This document shows positions 27,207 through 36,817 of a stretch of DNA of 64,000 nucleotides, piece after piece. Numbering within the stretch: the first letter of the stretch is position 1; each line of letters opens with the position of its first letter. Under the pieces are notes generated by a model that worked only from the letters and a program-made list of their open reading frames with translations, was not told the DNA's origin and did not search any database. The translations under genes were made by a program, and so were the position numbers. This stretch comes from Terriglobia bacterium (lineage in GTDB: Bacteria; Pseudomonadota; Alphaproteobacteria; Acetobacterales; Acetobacteraceae), in assembly GCA_023511585.1 (NCBI GenBank), contig JAIMBF010000002.1, positions 1-64,000 on the forward strand, in the 5' to 3' direction.

Positions 27207-28436
27207 ATGCCCGAAGAATTTCATCGTATCCGCCGCCTGCCCCCTTACGTCTTTGCCGAAGTCAATCAAGCCAAGGCGCGTGCCCGCGCGGCAGGCGAAG
27301 ATATTATCGACCTTGGCATGGGCAACCCTGACAGCCCCACGCCGCCGCACATTGTGGCCAAACTGATCGAAGCGGTGCAGGATCCGCGCACCCATCGCTA
27401 TTCCATGAGCAAGGGCATTCCCGGGTTACGCCGCGCGCTTGCGGGATATTATCAACGCCGGTTCGGCGTGGGGCTTGATCCGGAAACCGAGGTCGTGGTG
27501 ACGCTTGGCTCCAAGGAAGGGCTTGCCAATCTGGCCGCGGCGATCACCAGCCCCGGTGATACGATTCTGGTTCCGAACCCCTCCTACCCCATCCATCAGT
27601 TCGGCTTCATCATCGCTGGGGCCGCGGTCAGGAGCATTCCCGCAACGCCCGATGAGGAAATGCTGCGCGCGCTGGATCGGGCCGTGCGCCATTCGGTTCC
27701 GAAACCGACGGCGCTGGTGGTGAATTTCCCATCCAACCCCACCGCTTATCTGGCTGACCTTGATTTCTACCGGGAAATCGTGGCTTTTGCGCGACGGCAT
27801 GAAATTTGGGTGCTTTCGGACCTTGCCTACGCGGAAATTTATTTCGGCACGCGCGTGCCTCCGTCCATTTTGCAGGTGCCGGGGGCAAAGGACGTGGCCG
27901 TAGAATTCACCAGCCTTTCGAAGACATATTCCATGCCCGGCTGGCGGGTGGGCTTTGCTGCCGGTAATCCACGGCTGGTTGCGGCGCTCGCACGGATCAA
28001 ATCGTATCTCGATTATGGCGCCTTTACCCCTATTCAAGTCGCCGCCGTGGCGGCACTGAACGGCCCGCAGGACTGCGTGGAGGAATTGCGCAAACTCTAC
28101 CGCGAACGTCGCGACGTGCTGATCCGCGGTCTGGCTGCGGCAGGCTGGCAAGTGCCTTCGCCGGAGGCCTCGATGTTCGCTTGGGCACCGGTCCCGCCCG
28201 CCTACGCACAGATGGGCAGTGTCGCCTTCAGCAAGCTTTTGCTCGCACGGGCGAAAGTGGCAGTGGCGCCGGGTATCGGTTTCGGCGAACACGGCGAGGG
28301 GTATGTGCGGATCGCGTTGGTGGAGAATACGCACCGCTTGCGCCAGGCGATCCGCAACATACGGGGCTTCCTGCAAGCCGGATCGGGCTTGGAAAAAGCG
28401 GACGACGTTCCGCTAGAGCGAGTCGTAAACGCCTGA
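27207..28436 (+). CDS. PLP-dependent class I/II aminotransferase (AlaC / DapL-like)
   Basis: 409 residues. The PLP lysine is in SLSKTYSMPGWRVGF near residue 237, with the GSKEGLANLAAAI and NFPSNPTAY motifs before it. The family includes alanine and LL-diaminopimelate aminotransferases, and automated names differ. Its stop shares one base with the start of hom, so both are in one operon and an amino-acid role is likely. The alphaproteobacterial members next to hom are usually annotated as alanine-type transaminases; the exact substrate is uncertain. Confidence 0.88.
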   Translation: MPEEFHRIRRLPPYVFAEVNQAKARARAAGEDIIDLGMGNPDSPTPPHIVAKLIEAVQDPRTHRYSMSKGIPGLRRALAGYYQRRFGVGLDPETEVVVTLGSKEGLANLAAAITSPGDTILVPNPSYPIHQFGFIIAGAAVRSIPATPDEEMLRALDRAVRHSVPKPTALVVNFPSNPTAYLADLDFYREIVAFARRHEIWVLSDLAYAEIYFGTRVPPSILQVPGAKDVAVEFTSLSKTYSMPGWRVGFAAGNPRLVAALARIKSYLDYGAFTPIQVAAVAALNGPQDCVEELRKLYRERRDVLIRGLAAAGWQVPSPEASMFAWAPVPPAYAQMGSVAFSKLLLARAKVAVAPGIGFGEHGEGYVRIALVENTHRLRQAIRNIRGFLQAGSGLEKADDVPLERVVNA

Positions 28437-29725
28437 TGCGCCCGCTTTCCATTGCCTTGGCCGGGCTTGGCACAGTGGGAACCGGCGTGCTGCAAGTGTT
28501 GCGGGAGAACGCCGACATTATTGCCGCCCGGGCCGGAAGGCCGCTTGCGGTCACCGCCGTATCCGCGCGCGATCGCAGCCGTGATCGGGGTGTCTCGCTG
28601 GCAGGGCTCCGCTGGTACGATGATCCGGTCGCCCTGGCCTCCGATCCGCAGGTCGACGTTGTGGTAGAGCTCATCGGCGGCATCGGGGAGCCGGCGAAAA
28701 CCTTGGTGGAAGCAGCGCTGAGGATGGGCAAACCGGTGGTGACGGCGAACAAGGCATTGCTTGCCGTTCACGGCGCGGCACTTGCCGAACTTGCCGAGCA
28801 GTCCGGCGCGGCGCTTGCGTTTGAGGCAGCAGTTGCCGGCGGTATTCCGGTCATCAAAGCACTGCGCGAAGGGCTTGCAGCCAATCGCATCCACCGTGTG
28901 GCCGGGATTTTGAACGGCACTTGCAACTATATTCTGACGGTTATGGGCGAGCGCGGGCGCGAATTCGCGGAAGTGCTGGCCGAAGCCCAACGCCTGGGTT
29001 ACGCGGAAGCCGACCCGAGCCTCGATATCGACGGCATCGATGCCGCGCACAAGCTTGCCATCTTGGCCGCCATCGCCTTCGGCCGGCCGGTTGCCTTCGA
29101 GGCCGTGCACGTAGAGGGGATTCGGAACATTTCCGCTCTCGATATCGCCTATGCCGGCGAGCTTGGTTATCGCATCAAGCTGCTCGGCATTGCCCGCGAG
29201 CAAGAAGGGGGAATCGAAGCGCGCGTGCATCCGTGCATGATTCCCGCAAGCTCTCCGCTTGCGCGCGTCGACGGTGTTTTTAACGCCATCGTCGCCGAGG
29301 GCAATTTTGTCGGCCCGATCATCCTGGAAGGACGCGGCGCCGGAGCCGGCCCCACCGCTTCGGCGGTGGTTGCGGATCTGATCGATATTGCCCGCGGGCG
29401 GCCGGTGCCGGTGTGGGGTGCGGCGAGTTCCGCGTTAAACCATCGCCCCTCGGTGCCGATGAGCGCGCATGTCGGTGCTTACTATTTGCGGCTGATGGTG
29501 GTGGATCGTGCCGGCGTGATCGCTGATGTCACAGCAGTGCTCAGGGATTTGAACATCTCGTTGGAGTCCATGCTGCAACGCGGGCGGAGCCCCGGCGAGG
29601 CGGTTCCGGTCGTGCTCGTCACGCATGAAACGAACGAAGCGGCGATGCGCACGGCGCTTGCCCGCATCGCCGCCTTGGACGTTGTCTTGGAAGCGCCCAC
29701 GCTGATCCGCATCGAGCCGGCATAA
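28436..29725 (+). CDS. hom: Homoserine dehydrogenase
   Basis: 429 residues from the ATG that overlaps the upstream TGA (TGATG). The NAD(P)-binding motif is GLGTVGTGVLQVL, the central domain has VTANKALLA and GILNGTCNYILT, and the catalytic Lys region is EADPSLDIDGIDAAHKLAILAAIAFG. A C-terminal ACT domain (residues about 345-425) is expected to sense threonine. The enzyme makes homoserine for threonine and methionine. A 20-base gap separates it from glpX. Confidence 0.95.
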   Translation: MRPLSIALAGLGTVGTGVLQVLRENADIIAARAGRPLAVTAVSARDRSRDRGVSLAGLRWYDDPVALASDPQVDVVVELIGGIGEPAKTLVEAALRMGKPVVTANKALLAVHGAALAELAEQSGAALAFEAAVAGGIPVIKALREGLAANRIHRVAGILNGTCNYILTVMGERGREFAEVLAEAQRLGYAEADPSLDIDGIDAAHKLAILAAIAFGRPVAFEAVHVEGIRNISALDIAYAGELGYRIKLLGIAREQEGGIEARVHPCMIPASSPLARVDGVFNAIVAEGNFVGPIILEGRGAGAGPTASAVVADLIDIARGRPVPVWGAASSALNHRPSVPMSAHVGAYYLRLMVVDRAGVIADVTAVLRDLNISLESMLQRGRSPGEAVPVVLVTHETNEAAMRTALARIAALDVVLEAPTLIRIEPA

Positions 29726-29745
29726 CAAATTTAGGGGAGAAAACG

Positions 29746-30729
29746 ATGGGGACCTATGCAGGGATCAATGTCGATCGGAACTTGGCGCTGGAGCTGGTGC
29801 GCGTGACCGAAGCCGCCGCCCTTGCCGCATCCCGTTGGATGGGGCGCGGGCGGAAGCACGAAGCCGACGGAGCCGCCGTGGAAGCCATGCGGCGCGCGTT
29901 CGATTCGGTTGCCATCGACGGCACCGTTGTGATCGGCGAAGGCGAAATGGACGAGGCGCCGATGCTCTACATCGGCGAGAAGGTCGGGCAGGGCGGGCCG
30001 GCGATGGATATCGCCGTGGATCCTCTCGAAGGCACCAATATTGTGGCGAAAGGCGCACCCAATGCGCTCGCGGTGGTGGCGCTGGCAGAGGCCGGCAACT
30101 TCCTGCACGCACCCGATATCTATATGGACAAAATAGCCGTGGGCGCCGGCTTGCCGGAAGGGGTGGTCAGCCTGGATGCCCCGGTTGCGGAAAACCTGAA
30201 GAATCTCGCGCTTGCCAAGAAACGCGACGTTTCCGATTTGGTGGTCTGCATCCTGGAACGCGACCGACATACCGAAATTATCGCCAAATGCCGAGAGGCC
30301 GGGGCGCGCATCATGCTGATCGGCGATGGCGATGTGGCCGGGGTGATTGCAACCGCCCAGCCGGACAGCGGGGTGGATATGTATCTCGGCATCGGCGGCG
30401 CGCCGGAAGGGGTGCTCGCGGCGGCGGCCCTGCGCTGCATCGGCGGACAAATGGAGGGAAGGCTGCTGTTCGAGAACGAAACCCAAGTGGCCCGCGCCCG
30501 ATCCATGGGGATCACGGACCCCAACCACGTTTATACCGCGTGGGAAATGGCCAAAGGCGACGTGGTGTTCGCGGCAACGGGGGTTACTTCGGGGCCGATA
30601 TTGCGTGGGGTGCGTTGGTTCGGCTCGGGGGCGATTACGCATTCGGTGGTGATGCGCAGCAAGTCCGGCACGGTGCGTTACATTGAGGCGCATCACAATT
30701 TCGCGACCAAAACCTGGGCACGTGTCTAG
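29746..30729 (+). CDS. glpX: Class II fructose-1,6-bisphosphatase
   Basis: 327 residues with the metal/phosphate motifs GEGEMDEAP, AVDPLEGTN and GIGGAPEGVLAAAALRC typical of GlpX. It dephosphorylates fructose-1,6-bisphosphate in gluconeogenesis. GGGGAGAA lies 6 bases before the ATG. It is placed between hom and recJ as in many alphaproteobacteria. Confidence 0.95.
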   Translation: MGTYAGINVDRNLALELVRVTEAAALAASRWMGRGRKHEADGAAVEAMRRAFDSVAIDGTVVIGEGEMDEAPMLYIGEKVGQGGPAMDIAVDPLEGTNIVAKGAPNALAVVALAEAGNFLHAPDIYMDKIAVGAGLPEGVVSLDAPVAENLKNLALAKKRDVSDLVVCILERDRHTEIIAKCREAGARIMLIGDGDVAGVIATAQPDSGVDMYLGIGGAPEGVLAAAALRCIGGQMEGRLLFENETQVARARSMGITDPNHVYTAWEMAKGDVVFAATGVTSGPILRGVRWFGSGAITHSVVMRSKSGTVRYIEAHHNFATKTWARV

Positions 30730-30740
30730 CCGCCCATTGC

Positions 30741-32537
30741 ATGCCCGATTCAGCTCTGGTTTTCGGAGTTTCGCAAAGCCTCTCCGGCCGCCGGTGGCGT
30801 TGGCGCACGGCAACAAGCCCGGCGTCTGAACGCACGGGGCTGAGCATCGCCCAGCGTCTGGGCGTGCCGGAAATCCTCGGCCGGCTGCTTGCGTTGCGCG
30901 GTATCGGCGTCGAGGAAGCCGCAAATTTTCTAGAGCCGACGCTGCGTGCCCTGCTGCCGGACCCTTCGGTGCTTCAAGACATGGACCAAGCCGCCGAGCG
31001 CCTCGCCGCCGCGGTGCGCCGGGGAGAGCGTGTGGCGATTTTTGGCGACTATGATGTGGACGGCGCTTGCAGCACCGCGTTGATGGCGCAGTTTCTGCGC
31101 GGACTCGGCTGCGAAGTGATCCCCTACGTGCCGGATCGGCTGAGCGAGGGCTACGGCCCCAACGCGCCGGCCCTGCAAAGCCTGGCCGCGCAAGGAGCAA
31201 GCCTGATCGTTTGTGTCGATTGCGGAACCGGGGCAGGCGAGGTCTTTGCCAGTGTCGCCGGCAAGGCCGACGTCATTGTTCTGGACCATCACCAGGCGGC
31301 CGCGCCGACGCGCCCCGATATCCTGACGGTAAATCCGAACCGGCCTGATGACGGTTCGGGCCTGGGCCATGTCTGTGCAGCCGGGATCACGTTTTTGGCC
31401 GCGGTGGCGACGGTGCGATGCCTGCGCCGCGGAGGGTTTTTCGCCACGCGCGCCGAACCCGATCTGCTCGCTGCGCTGGATTTGGTGGCGCTTGCTACCG
31501 TCTGCGACATGGTGCCGCTTTCCGGGCTCAACCGAGCATTGGTGGCGCAAGGATTGAAAGTGATGGCGCGACGCGGGCGGCCCGGTCTGGCCGCGTTGCT
31601 GAACGTCACGCAAGTGACCGATCCGCCCTCGGCTTTCACGTGCGGCTTCGTGCTTGGCCCGCGGATCAACGCTGCCGGCCGGATTGCGGAGGCGGATTTG
31701 GGGCTTCGCTTGTTGCTTTGCGAAGACCCGGCCGAAGCCCAAGGGCTTGCGGCGTTATTGGATTCGTTGAACCGCCAACGCCAGCACGTGGAAGCTTCGG
31801 TGCTGGCGGCCGCCACGGAAGCGGCGGAACGCCAAATAGCAAACGGGAATGCGGTGCTGTTCGTGGCTGCGCCGGCTTGGCATCCCGGCGTGGTGGGGAT
31901 TGTGGCGGGGCGGTTGAAGGAGCGGTTCAATCGGCCCTCTTGCGTGGCGGGTGTTGTCGAGGGGATGGCCAAAGGTTCGGGCCGTTCGGTGCCTGGTCTG
32001 GATCTCGGAGCCGCCGTGCTCGCCGCCCGAAAAGCAGGCCTGCTTGCGGCCGGAGGCGGGCACGCCATGGCCGCCGGATTTTCGCTGGCGGCCGACCAAG
32101 TGCCCGATTTTCACGCGTTTTTGAACGAGCGGCTGGCCACGGCGAAAACCCTGCCAGCGGCCTCCGACCTCGCAATTGAAAGCCCGCTTGCGGTGGCAAG
32201 CGCCAATGCCGCGCTGGGTGAGACCCTCGCCCGTTTGGCGCCGTTCGGCGTGGGCAATGATGAGCCGGTGTTTGCGATCCCGCATGCGCGGGTTGTTCGG
32301 GCGGACCGGGTGGGGCAGCAGGGCGGCACCATACGCGCTTTTGTGGAAGGTGAAGGCGGCGGGCCGCGTCTGAAGGTGATGTTGTTTCGGGCGCAGGAAA
32401 GCCCGCTCGCGGAGCCCCTGCTGCAAGGGCCAACCGGCCCGCGCTTGCACCTGGCCGGCCAGCTGCGGGCCGAGTCGTGGAACGGCCAAGTCTCCGCAAG
32501 CTTTCTGCTGTTGGATGCGGCTTGGGCAACTTCCTGA
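30741..32537 (+). CDS. recJ: Single-stranded-DNA-specific exonuclease RecJ
   Basis: 598 residues. The DHH phosphoesterase motifs FGDYDVDGACSTALM, CVDCGTG and VLDHHQA are intact, with the DHHA1 motif AAGGGHAMAAGFSL near residue 435 and a C-terminal OB-like region. RecJ degrades single-stranded DNA 5' to 3' in recombination and mismatch repair. It starts 11 bases after glpX, so it is co-transcribed. Confidence 0.96.
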   Translation: MPDSALVFGVSQSLSGRRWRWRTATSPASERTGLSIAQRLGVPEILGRLLALRGIGVEEAANFLEPTLRALLPDPSVLQDMDQAAERLAAAVRRGERVAIFGDYDVDGACSTALMAQFLRGLGCEVIPYVPDRLSEGYGPNAPALQSLAAQGASLIVCVDCGTGAGEVFASVAGKADVIVLDHHQAAAPTRPDILTVNPNRPDDGSGLGHVCAAGITFLAAVATVRCLRRGGFFATRAEPDLLAALDLVALATVCDMVPLSGLNRALVAQGLKVMARRGRPGLAALLNVTQVTDPPSAFTCGFVLGPRINAAGRIAEADLGLRLLLCEDPAEAQGLAALLDSLNRQRQHVEASVLAAATEAAERQIANGNAVLFVAAPAWHPGVVGIVAGRLKERFNRPSCVAGVVEGMAKGSGRSVPGLDLGAAVLAARKAGLLAAGGGHAMAAGFSLAADQVPDFHAFLNERLATAKTLPAASDLAIESPLAVASANAALGETLARLAPFGVGNDEPVFAIPHARVVRADRVGQQGGTIRAFVEGEGGGPRLKVMLFRAQESPLAEPLLQGPTGPRLHLAGQLRAESWNGQVSASFLLLDAAWATS

Positions 32538-32569
32538 AGGAGAGAGATCCGGCAAGCCATGCCGTGCCT

Positions 32570-33529
32570 TCAGGCGCGGCGCCGGGTGCGGGTGAGGCCC
32601 AGTCTCCGGGCGATCTTGCGGGCGGAGGAGAAGAGCAAGGCAGGTGCGGGGAAAGGCTTGGGGAGAATCGCCCCTTTCACCGTCTTCCCGGTGGTGATGT
32701 CGAAAGGCTCGCGCAGCAGAATGGTACCGCGGAAGAGGTCGGAGCCGAGCGGCGTGTAATAGCCGCAGCCCTCGAAGAGGTAATGCGTCACCTGGCTCCA
32801 GCGGGTGCGGGCGCGGTTCTTATGGGCCTCCCCGCCATGTAGCAGATTGGCCGTCCAGATCAGCGCTTGGCCCAAGCGGGCGTGAAAGCGAAGCGGCTTG
32901 AGATCGAGCGCGGCGATCATCCGCTCCCAAGTGTCCTCGAAGAGGGGGTAGCGGTCGTAGACCCCGACGAGGCTTGCGGGATCGATGCCGAGCGCGGCGT
33001 TGTCGAGCACGGGCAGGCGATGGCTTCCCGGATAATAGACGAGCGGGCCGTTGTCTTCGCCGATATCCTCGAGGGCGACCCAGACGCCGCACATCCATCG
33101 CTCAGGATACGAACTGAAATGCACGCTGTCGCTGTGAGCGCGTTGCTGCGAGCCGAAAGGAAAGTTGAGGGTCTGAAACGGAAAGGCACGCCGCCTGTAG
33201 AGCCGGGAGAGGAGATCGAGGATCTCAGAATTGCAAGCGATGGCCCGCACGTCCTCCTCGAACTGCCAGGCATCCTGCAGGCGGAGCGAGTGCTCCCGCC
33301 CCGCTCTGAAGCCCTCCATGTCAAAGCACGGGGCAAGCGCGCGCTTGATGCGCTCGGCGCGGGCGCCGATTTCGGGGTCGGGGAAGTCGATCACAGCGAA
33401 TCCATCGCGTGCGAGCGTCCCGGCAAGTGCCGCGAGCTCTGGATCAGCATCGGCGAAGAGGCTGGCAAAGAAGGGGCTCTCGATATGCGGCACCCCGGGC
33501 AGCGGGTGATCGGGAGGCGGATTGATCAT
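32570..33529 (-). CDS. Phytanoyl-CoA dioxygenase-family (PhyH) Fe(II)/2-oxoglutarate oxygenase
   Basis: 319 residues. The metal triad is visible as the His and Asp in HSDSVHF and the distal His in ANLLHGGEAHKNRARTRWS, where the Arg probably binds 2-oxoglutarate. PhyH-family enzymes hydroxylate diverse small molecules; the substrate is unknown. It is a single gene, convergent with recJ and next to tRNA-Thr, without pathway partners nearby. It may be accessory compared with its core-genome neighbours. Confidence 0.82.
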   Translation of the reverse strand: MINPPPDHPLPGVPHIESPFFASLFADADPELAALAGTLARDGFAVIDFPDPEIGARAERIKRALAPCFDMEGFRAGREHSLRLQDAWQFEEDVRAIACNSEILDLLSRLYRRRAFPFQTLNFPFGSQQRAHSDSVHFSSYPERWMCGVWVALEDIGEDNGPLVYYPGSHRLPVLDNAALGIDPASLVGVYDRYPLFEDTWERMIAALDLKPLRFHARLGQALIWTANLLHGGEAHKNRARTRWSQVTHYLFEGCGYYTPLGSDLFRGTILLREPFDITTGKTVKGAILPKPFPAPALLFSSARKIARRLGLTRTRRRA

Positions 33530-33635
33530 GATCCCTCTTTGAACGAAACGGAGAAGGAAAATTCTAGATCGCGGCCTCGACCTTCGTAAACCGCACCAGG
33601 CCGTGAATTTCGGCCGATCCCGTTGATTTTGTCGA

Positions 33636-33707
33636 TGCCGGGTGAGGGATTTGAACCCCCGGCCTTCGGTTTACAAAACCGCTGCACTACCGCTGTGCTA
33701 ACCCGGC
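33636..33707 (-). tRNA. tRNA-Thr (anticodon TGT)
   Basis: The reverse strand folds as a cloverleaf: acceptor GCCGGGT/ACCCGGC, D-arm GCAC/GTGC, anticodon loop TTTGTAA, T-arm GGGGG TTCAAAT CCCTC, and discriminator A. Anticodon TGT reads threonine ACA and related codons. The anticodon stem has one terminal G-A mismatch. CCA is not encoded (the next bases are TCG on the minus strand). Confidence 0.95.
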
Positions 33708-33830
33708 CCAGAATTCGGGCAAGCCTCTGTCATGCGCACATTTCCACCGCCGCCGAGGCGCCCCAAACACCGCTCCGCCCCCGATTTCCCTGCGCGACCG
33801 AATCAACCCAGCCTGCTTTTCCGGCAAGCT

Positions 33831-33858
33831 TTGCTTCCGTCTCGATGCCCTCTATAAG
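33831..33858 (+). promoter_or_regulatory. Putative sigma-70 promoter for the pcm-tolC region
   Basis: TTGCTT (33831-33836) and TATAAG (33853-33858) are separated by 16 bases and lie 44 bases before the pcm-like ATG. Matches are 4/6 and 5/6. The start site would fall near 33865. Confidence 0.4.
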
Positions 33859-33901
33859 GCGGTTGGCTCCATCAACCTCGGTCTCGCACGGAACTCTACG
33901 G

Positions 33902-34573
33902 ATGGATGTTTTCGCCCCGGATTTTAGCGATGCCCGCCAGCGGATGATAGACGGGCAATTGCGGCCGAACAAGGTCACCGATCAGCGAATCCTGGACGCG
34001 ATGGGCGCGCTCCCGCGGGAAGATTTTTTGCCCCCCGAGCTCGCATCCTTTGCCTACATTGACGAAGATGTTCCGCTCGGCAACGGGCGCGTCTTGATGG
34101 AACCCCTGGTGCTTGCGCGGCTGGTGCAGCTTGCCGCCCCCCAAGCGGGCGAGTGCGCCTTGGTCGTCGGCGCCGGAGTCGGCTACGGAGCGGCGGTCTT
34201 GGCCGCTTGTGGCGCGAACGTGACAGCTCTTGAGGAAGATCCCGATCTGCTCGCGCGGGCGCGCGCCGTGCTTGCCATCCATGCGCCTTCGGTGCGCGTG
34301 GTGAACGGCCCGCTCGTCGAGGGCTGGCCGAGCGGTGCGCCCTGGGATGTGATCTTGATCGAGGGCGCGGTCGCAGAGGTGCCGAACACCATTGCCGGCC
34401 AGCTCCGCCTTGAGCGCGGCCGGCTGGTGACCGTCTTGCGAAAGCCCGCCGAACGCATCGGCCGCGGCATCTTGGCGGAGGCGACGGCGGAAGGCGTTGC
34501 CGCGCGGCCCATGTTCGACTGCGCGACCCCCTATCTGCCGCAATTCCAGCCGAAGCCGCATTTTGTATTTTAG
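33902..34573 (+). CDS. Protein-L-isoaspartate O-methyltransferase-like protein
   Basis: 223 residues. The start ATG at 33902 opens on DVFAPDFSDARQRMIDGQLRPNKVTDQRIL, the hallmark N terminus of the alphaproteobacterial Pcm-like group. The AdoMet-binding motif is ALVVGAGVGYGAAVLA, followed by LEEDPDLL and the motif DVILIEGAVAEVP. True Pcm repairs isoaspartate in proteins. This group is divergent and regularly sits before tolC, so its substrate may differ. The longer upstream frame covers tRNA-Thr and promoter sequence and is rejected. Confidence 0.85.
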   Translation: MDVFAPDFSDARQRMIDGQLRPNKVTDQRILDAMGALPREDFLPPELASFAYIDEDVPLGNGRVLMEPLVLARLVQLAAPQAGECALVVGAGVGYGAAVLAACGANVTALEEDPDLLARARAVLAIHAPSVRVVNGPLVEGWPSGAPWDVILIEGAVAEVPNTIAGQLRLERGRLVTVLRKPAERIGRGILAEATAEGVAARPMFDCATPYLPQFQPKPHFVF

Positions 34574-34714
34574 TTTAAGCTCCACCCTTCTTGATCTATT
34601 CTGAGCGCTGCCCAAGGGTTGGCGCGCGAACGCCCCTGTGGCAAAACAGAGAGAGGATTTCCGCCCTGGCTTGAGTAACGCGCCCAGAAGGAGGATTCCG
34701 GAGGATCGAGAGGC

Positions 34715-36169
34715 ATGCAAAAGTGGAGCGCGCTTTTCATAGGAGGGTTGTTGGCGTGGTCCGCAGGGTCGGCTCTCGCCCAGCAAGCAACGCCGCAAGC
34801 GCCTCAAAAAATAACGGCGCAGGTCACCCAATCAACGAAACCGCGGGCAGGCCAGCAGGTAACCCTCCAACATGCCCTCGCAGCGGCCTATTCCAACAAT
34901 CCGGTCCTGTTGCAGGAGCGCGCACATTTGCGTTCGATCGACGAAAATGTGCCGACCGCCCTGGCAGGCTGGCACCCGACCATCATCGGCAACGGCCAGG
35001 CAGGCTTCGCCGCGGGTACATTTTTCTTCTTCGCCCCGCCCGTGATCGCGGCCCAGCGTGGATTTAATCTCGGCCAGCTGACGATTACGCAGCCGATTTA
35101 CACCGGCGGTAAGGTGCACGCGCAAGTCGCGCAGGCAAAAAACCAGGTCATGGCGGAGCGGGCGCGGTTGATCGCAACCGAACAGCAGGTTTTTCAACAA
35201 GCCGTCAGCGCTTATGTGGGCGTGATCGCGGCGCAACAAATCTTGCAGCTCAATATCAACAACGAGCTGGTCCTGACCAAACAACTCGAAGCCACAACCG
35301 ATCGTTTTCGCGTGGGCGAGCTTACCCGCACCGATGTCGCGCAAGCCGAGGCGGCGCTGGCAGCCGCACGCTCGCAGCGGGAAACGGCGGAAGGCAGTTT
35401 GGAAACTGCGCGCGCCACCTATCGGCAAGTGATCGGCGAGGAACCGGCGAACCTTATTGAGCCGCAACCGCTGAAATTGCCGGTGAAGACCAACGATGCA
35501 GCCAATCGGCTTGCGGCAGCCAACAATCCCAATGTGGTTGCGGCCTTGTTCGATCATGCGACGGCCAAAGATGCTCTGGATGCCGCCTATGCCGCGCTGA
35601 TGCCCACAGTCAACGTGCAAGCCCAAGGCTTTAGCATCAACAACCAATCGTTTCCGAAGTCCTACAGTCGCGGCGGCACGCTGACCGCGAACCTGAATTT
35701 GCCGATCTATCAAGGCGGTTCGGAATATGCGGCGATCCGAGCCGCACGACAAAGCGAGCAAGCGGCGCGCAAAGCTTTGGATAATGCGCGCCGGGTGGCC
35801 GTGCAGCAAGCAACCGCCGCATGGCAAACCTTAATGGCAGCCCGTGCCGCGGTGGAGAGCGACCGCGCTTCCGTTCGCGCCAACGAAATTGCCTTGGAGG
35901 GAATTCAACGCGAGGCTTTAGTGGGCAGCCGCACCATTCTCGATGTGTTGATCACGACGCAGCAATTGCTGACGTCCGAGGTGACTTTGGTGCAGGACCT
36001 CGCGACTTTGGTAAACAATTCCTACAATCTGGCGGCCGCCGTCGGCCGGCTCACGGCACGAGATCTCGCCTTGCCGGTGCCGCTCTACGATGAAACCGCT
36101 TATTATAATGCCGTACGCTCGCGCTGGTTCGGCACAGGCGATTATGCAACCGACCAGCCAGGCCGCTGA
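34715..36169 (+). CDS. tolC: TolC-family outer membrane channel protein
   Basis: 484 residues. A signal peptide (residues about 1-23) is followed by two repeated outer-membrane-efflux domains with the paired QPIYTGGKVHAQVAQAKNQV and NLPIYQGGSEYAAIRAARQ segments. Long helices make the periplasmic tunnel. TolC channels serve drug efflux and type I secretion; no partner pump is in the window. GGAGGATT precedes the start. It lies between the pcm-like gene and popZ. Confidence 0.93.
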   Translation: MQKWSALFIGGLLAWSAGSALAQQATPQAPQKITAQVTQSTKPRAGQQVTLQHALAAAYSNNPVLLQERAHLRSIDENVPTALAGWHPTIIGNGQAGFAAGTFFFFAPPVIAAQRGFNLGQLTITQPIYTGGKVHAQVAQAKNQVMAERARLIATEQQVFQQAVSAYVGVIAAQQILQLNINNELVLTKQLEATTDRFRVGELTRTDVAQAEAALAAARSQRETAEGSLETARATYRQVIGEEPANLIEPQPLKLPVKTNDAANRLAAANNPNVVAALFDHATAKDALDAAYAALMPTVNVQAQGFSINNQSFPKSYSRGGTLTANLNLPIYQGGSEYAAIRAARQSEQAARKALDNARRVAVQQATAAWQTLMAARAAVESDRASVRANEIALEGIQREALVGSRTILDVLITTQQLLTSEVTLVQDLATLVNNSYNLAAAVGRLTARDLALPVPLYDETAYYNAVRSRWFGTGDYATDQPGR

Positions 36170-36199
36170 GCGCTTTATGAAGCAAGGATTGGGCACAGT

Positions 36200-36730
36200 A
36201 TGAGCAGCCCCGAAGCATCGAAACCGGCCGAAGGCCAGGAACTCTCTATGGAGGACATCCTTGCCTCAATTCGGCGGATCTTAAGCGAGGAAGAGCCCGC
36301 TGCCTCACAACCGCAGCGGATAGAACGAGAAGATATTCTTGAGCTTGATGAGTCGATGATGGTCATGCCGCAATCGGAGCCGAACCAGCACAGCGGGGGT
36401 GAGCCCACGCCGGAGAAAGCCAGCGCTGTTCCGGAGAAGAAAGAAAAACAGCCGGAAGCGGCGGCTTCCGTATCTTCAACAGAACCTGATTCAGGCCTGA
36501 TTACGGCGACAACTGCCGAGGAGACGGCGGCCTCGATTGTCGGTCTGATGCGCACGCTCGCCCGCGAGCGTTTTACGCAAACCCACCGCGAAGGCCCTAC
36601 GATCGAAGATTTAGTACGTGCCGAGCTGCGCCCGTTACTGAAGGAATGGCTTAATCAGCATCTGCCGTCTTTGGTTGAACGTTTGGTACAGGCCGAGATC
36701 GAGCGCGTTGTCGGCCGTACGCTGCCCTGA
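36200..36730 (+). CDS. popZ: Polar organising protein PopZ (DUF2497)
   Basis: 176 residues in three parts. There is an N-terminal helix MEDILASIRRILSEEE (partner-binding), an acidic Pro/Glu/Ser-rich disordered middle (residues about 35-100), and a C-terminal oligomerisation region TIEDLVRAELRPLLKEWLNQ to ERVVGRTLP. This layout is diagnostic of PopZ, which builds a polar hub that tethers the chromosome origin via ParB. The gene order popZ-valS matches Caulobacter. It starts 30 bases after tolC. Confidence 0.92.
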   Translation: MSSPEASKPAEGQELSMEDILASIRRILSEEEPAASQPQRIEREDILELDESMMVMPQSEPNQHSGGEPTPEKASAVPEKKEKQPEAAASVSSTEPDSGLITATTAEETAASIVGLMRTLARERFTQTHREGPTIEDLVRAELRPLLKEWLNQHLPSLVERLVQAEIERVVGRTLP

Positions 36731-36817
36731 TTGGTAAGCATATCGGCGTTTTTCCGCACCGGCCGCCTGCGCAAGCTCGCCGGCTAACGGAGAGAAGAAA
36801 TTCGAACAATAGGTTCC

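Noticed and set aside
36731-36817. T-box or attenuator before valS, and amino-acid riboswitches before hom or ilvD
   Set aside because: No T-box core, leader peptide or stem-terminator pair is visible in these short gaps.
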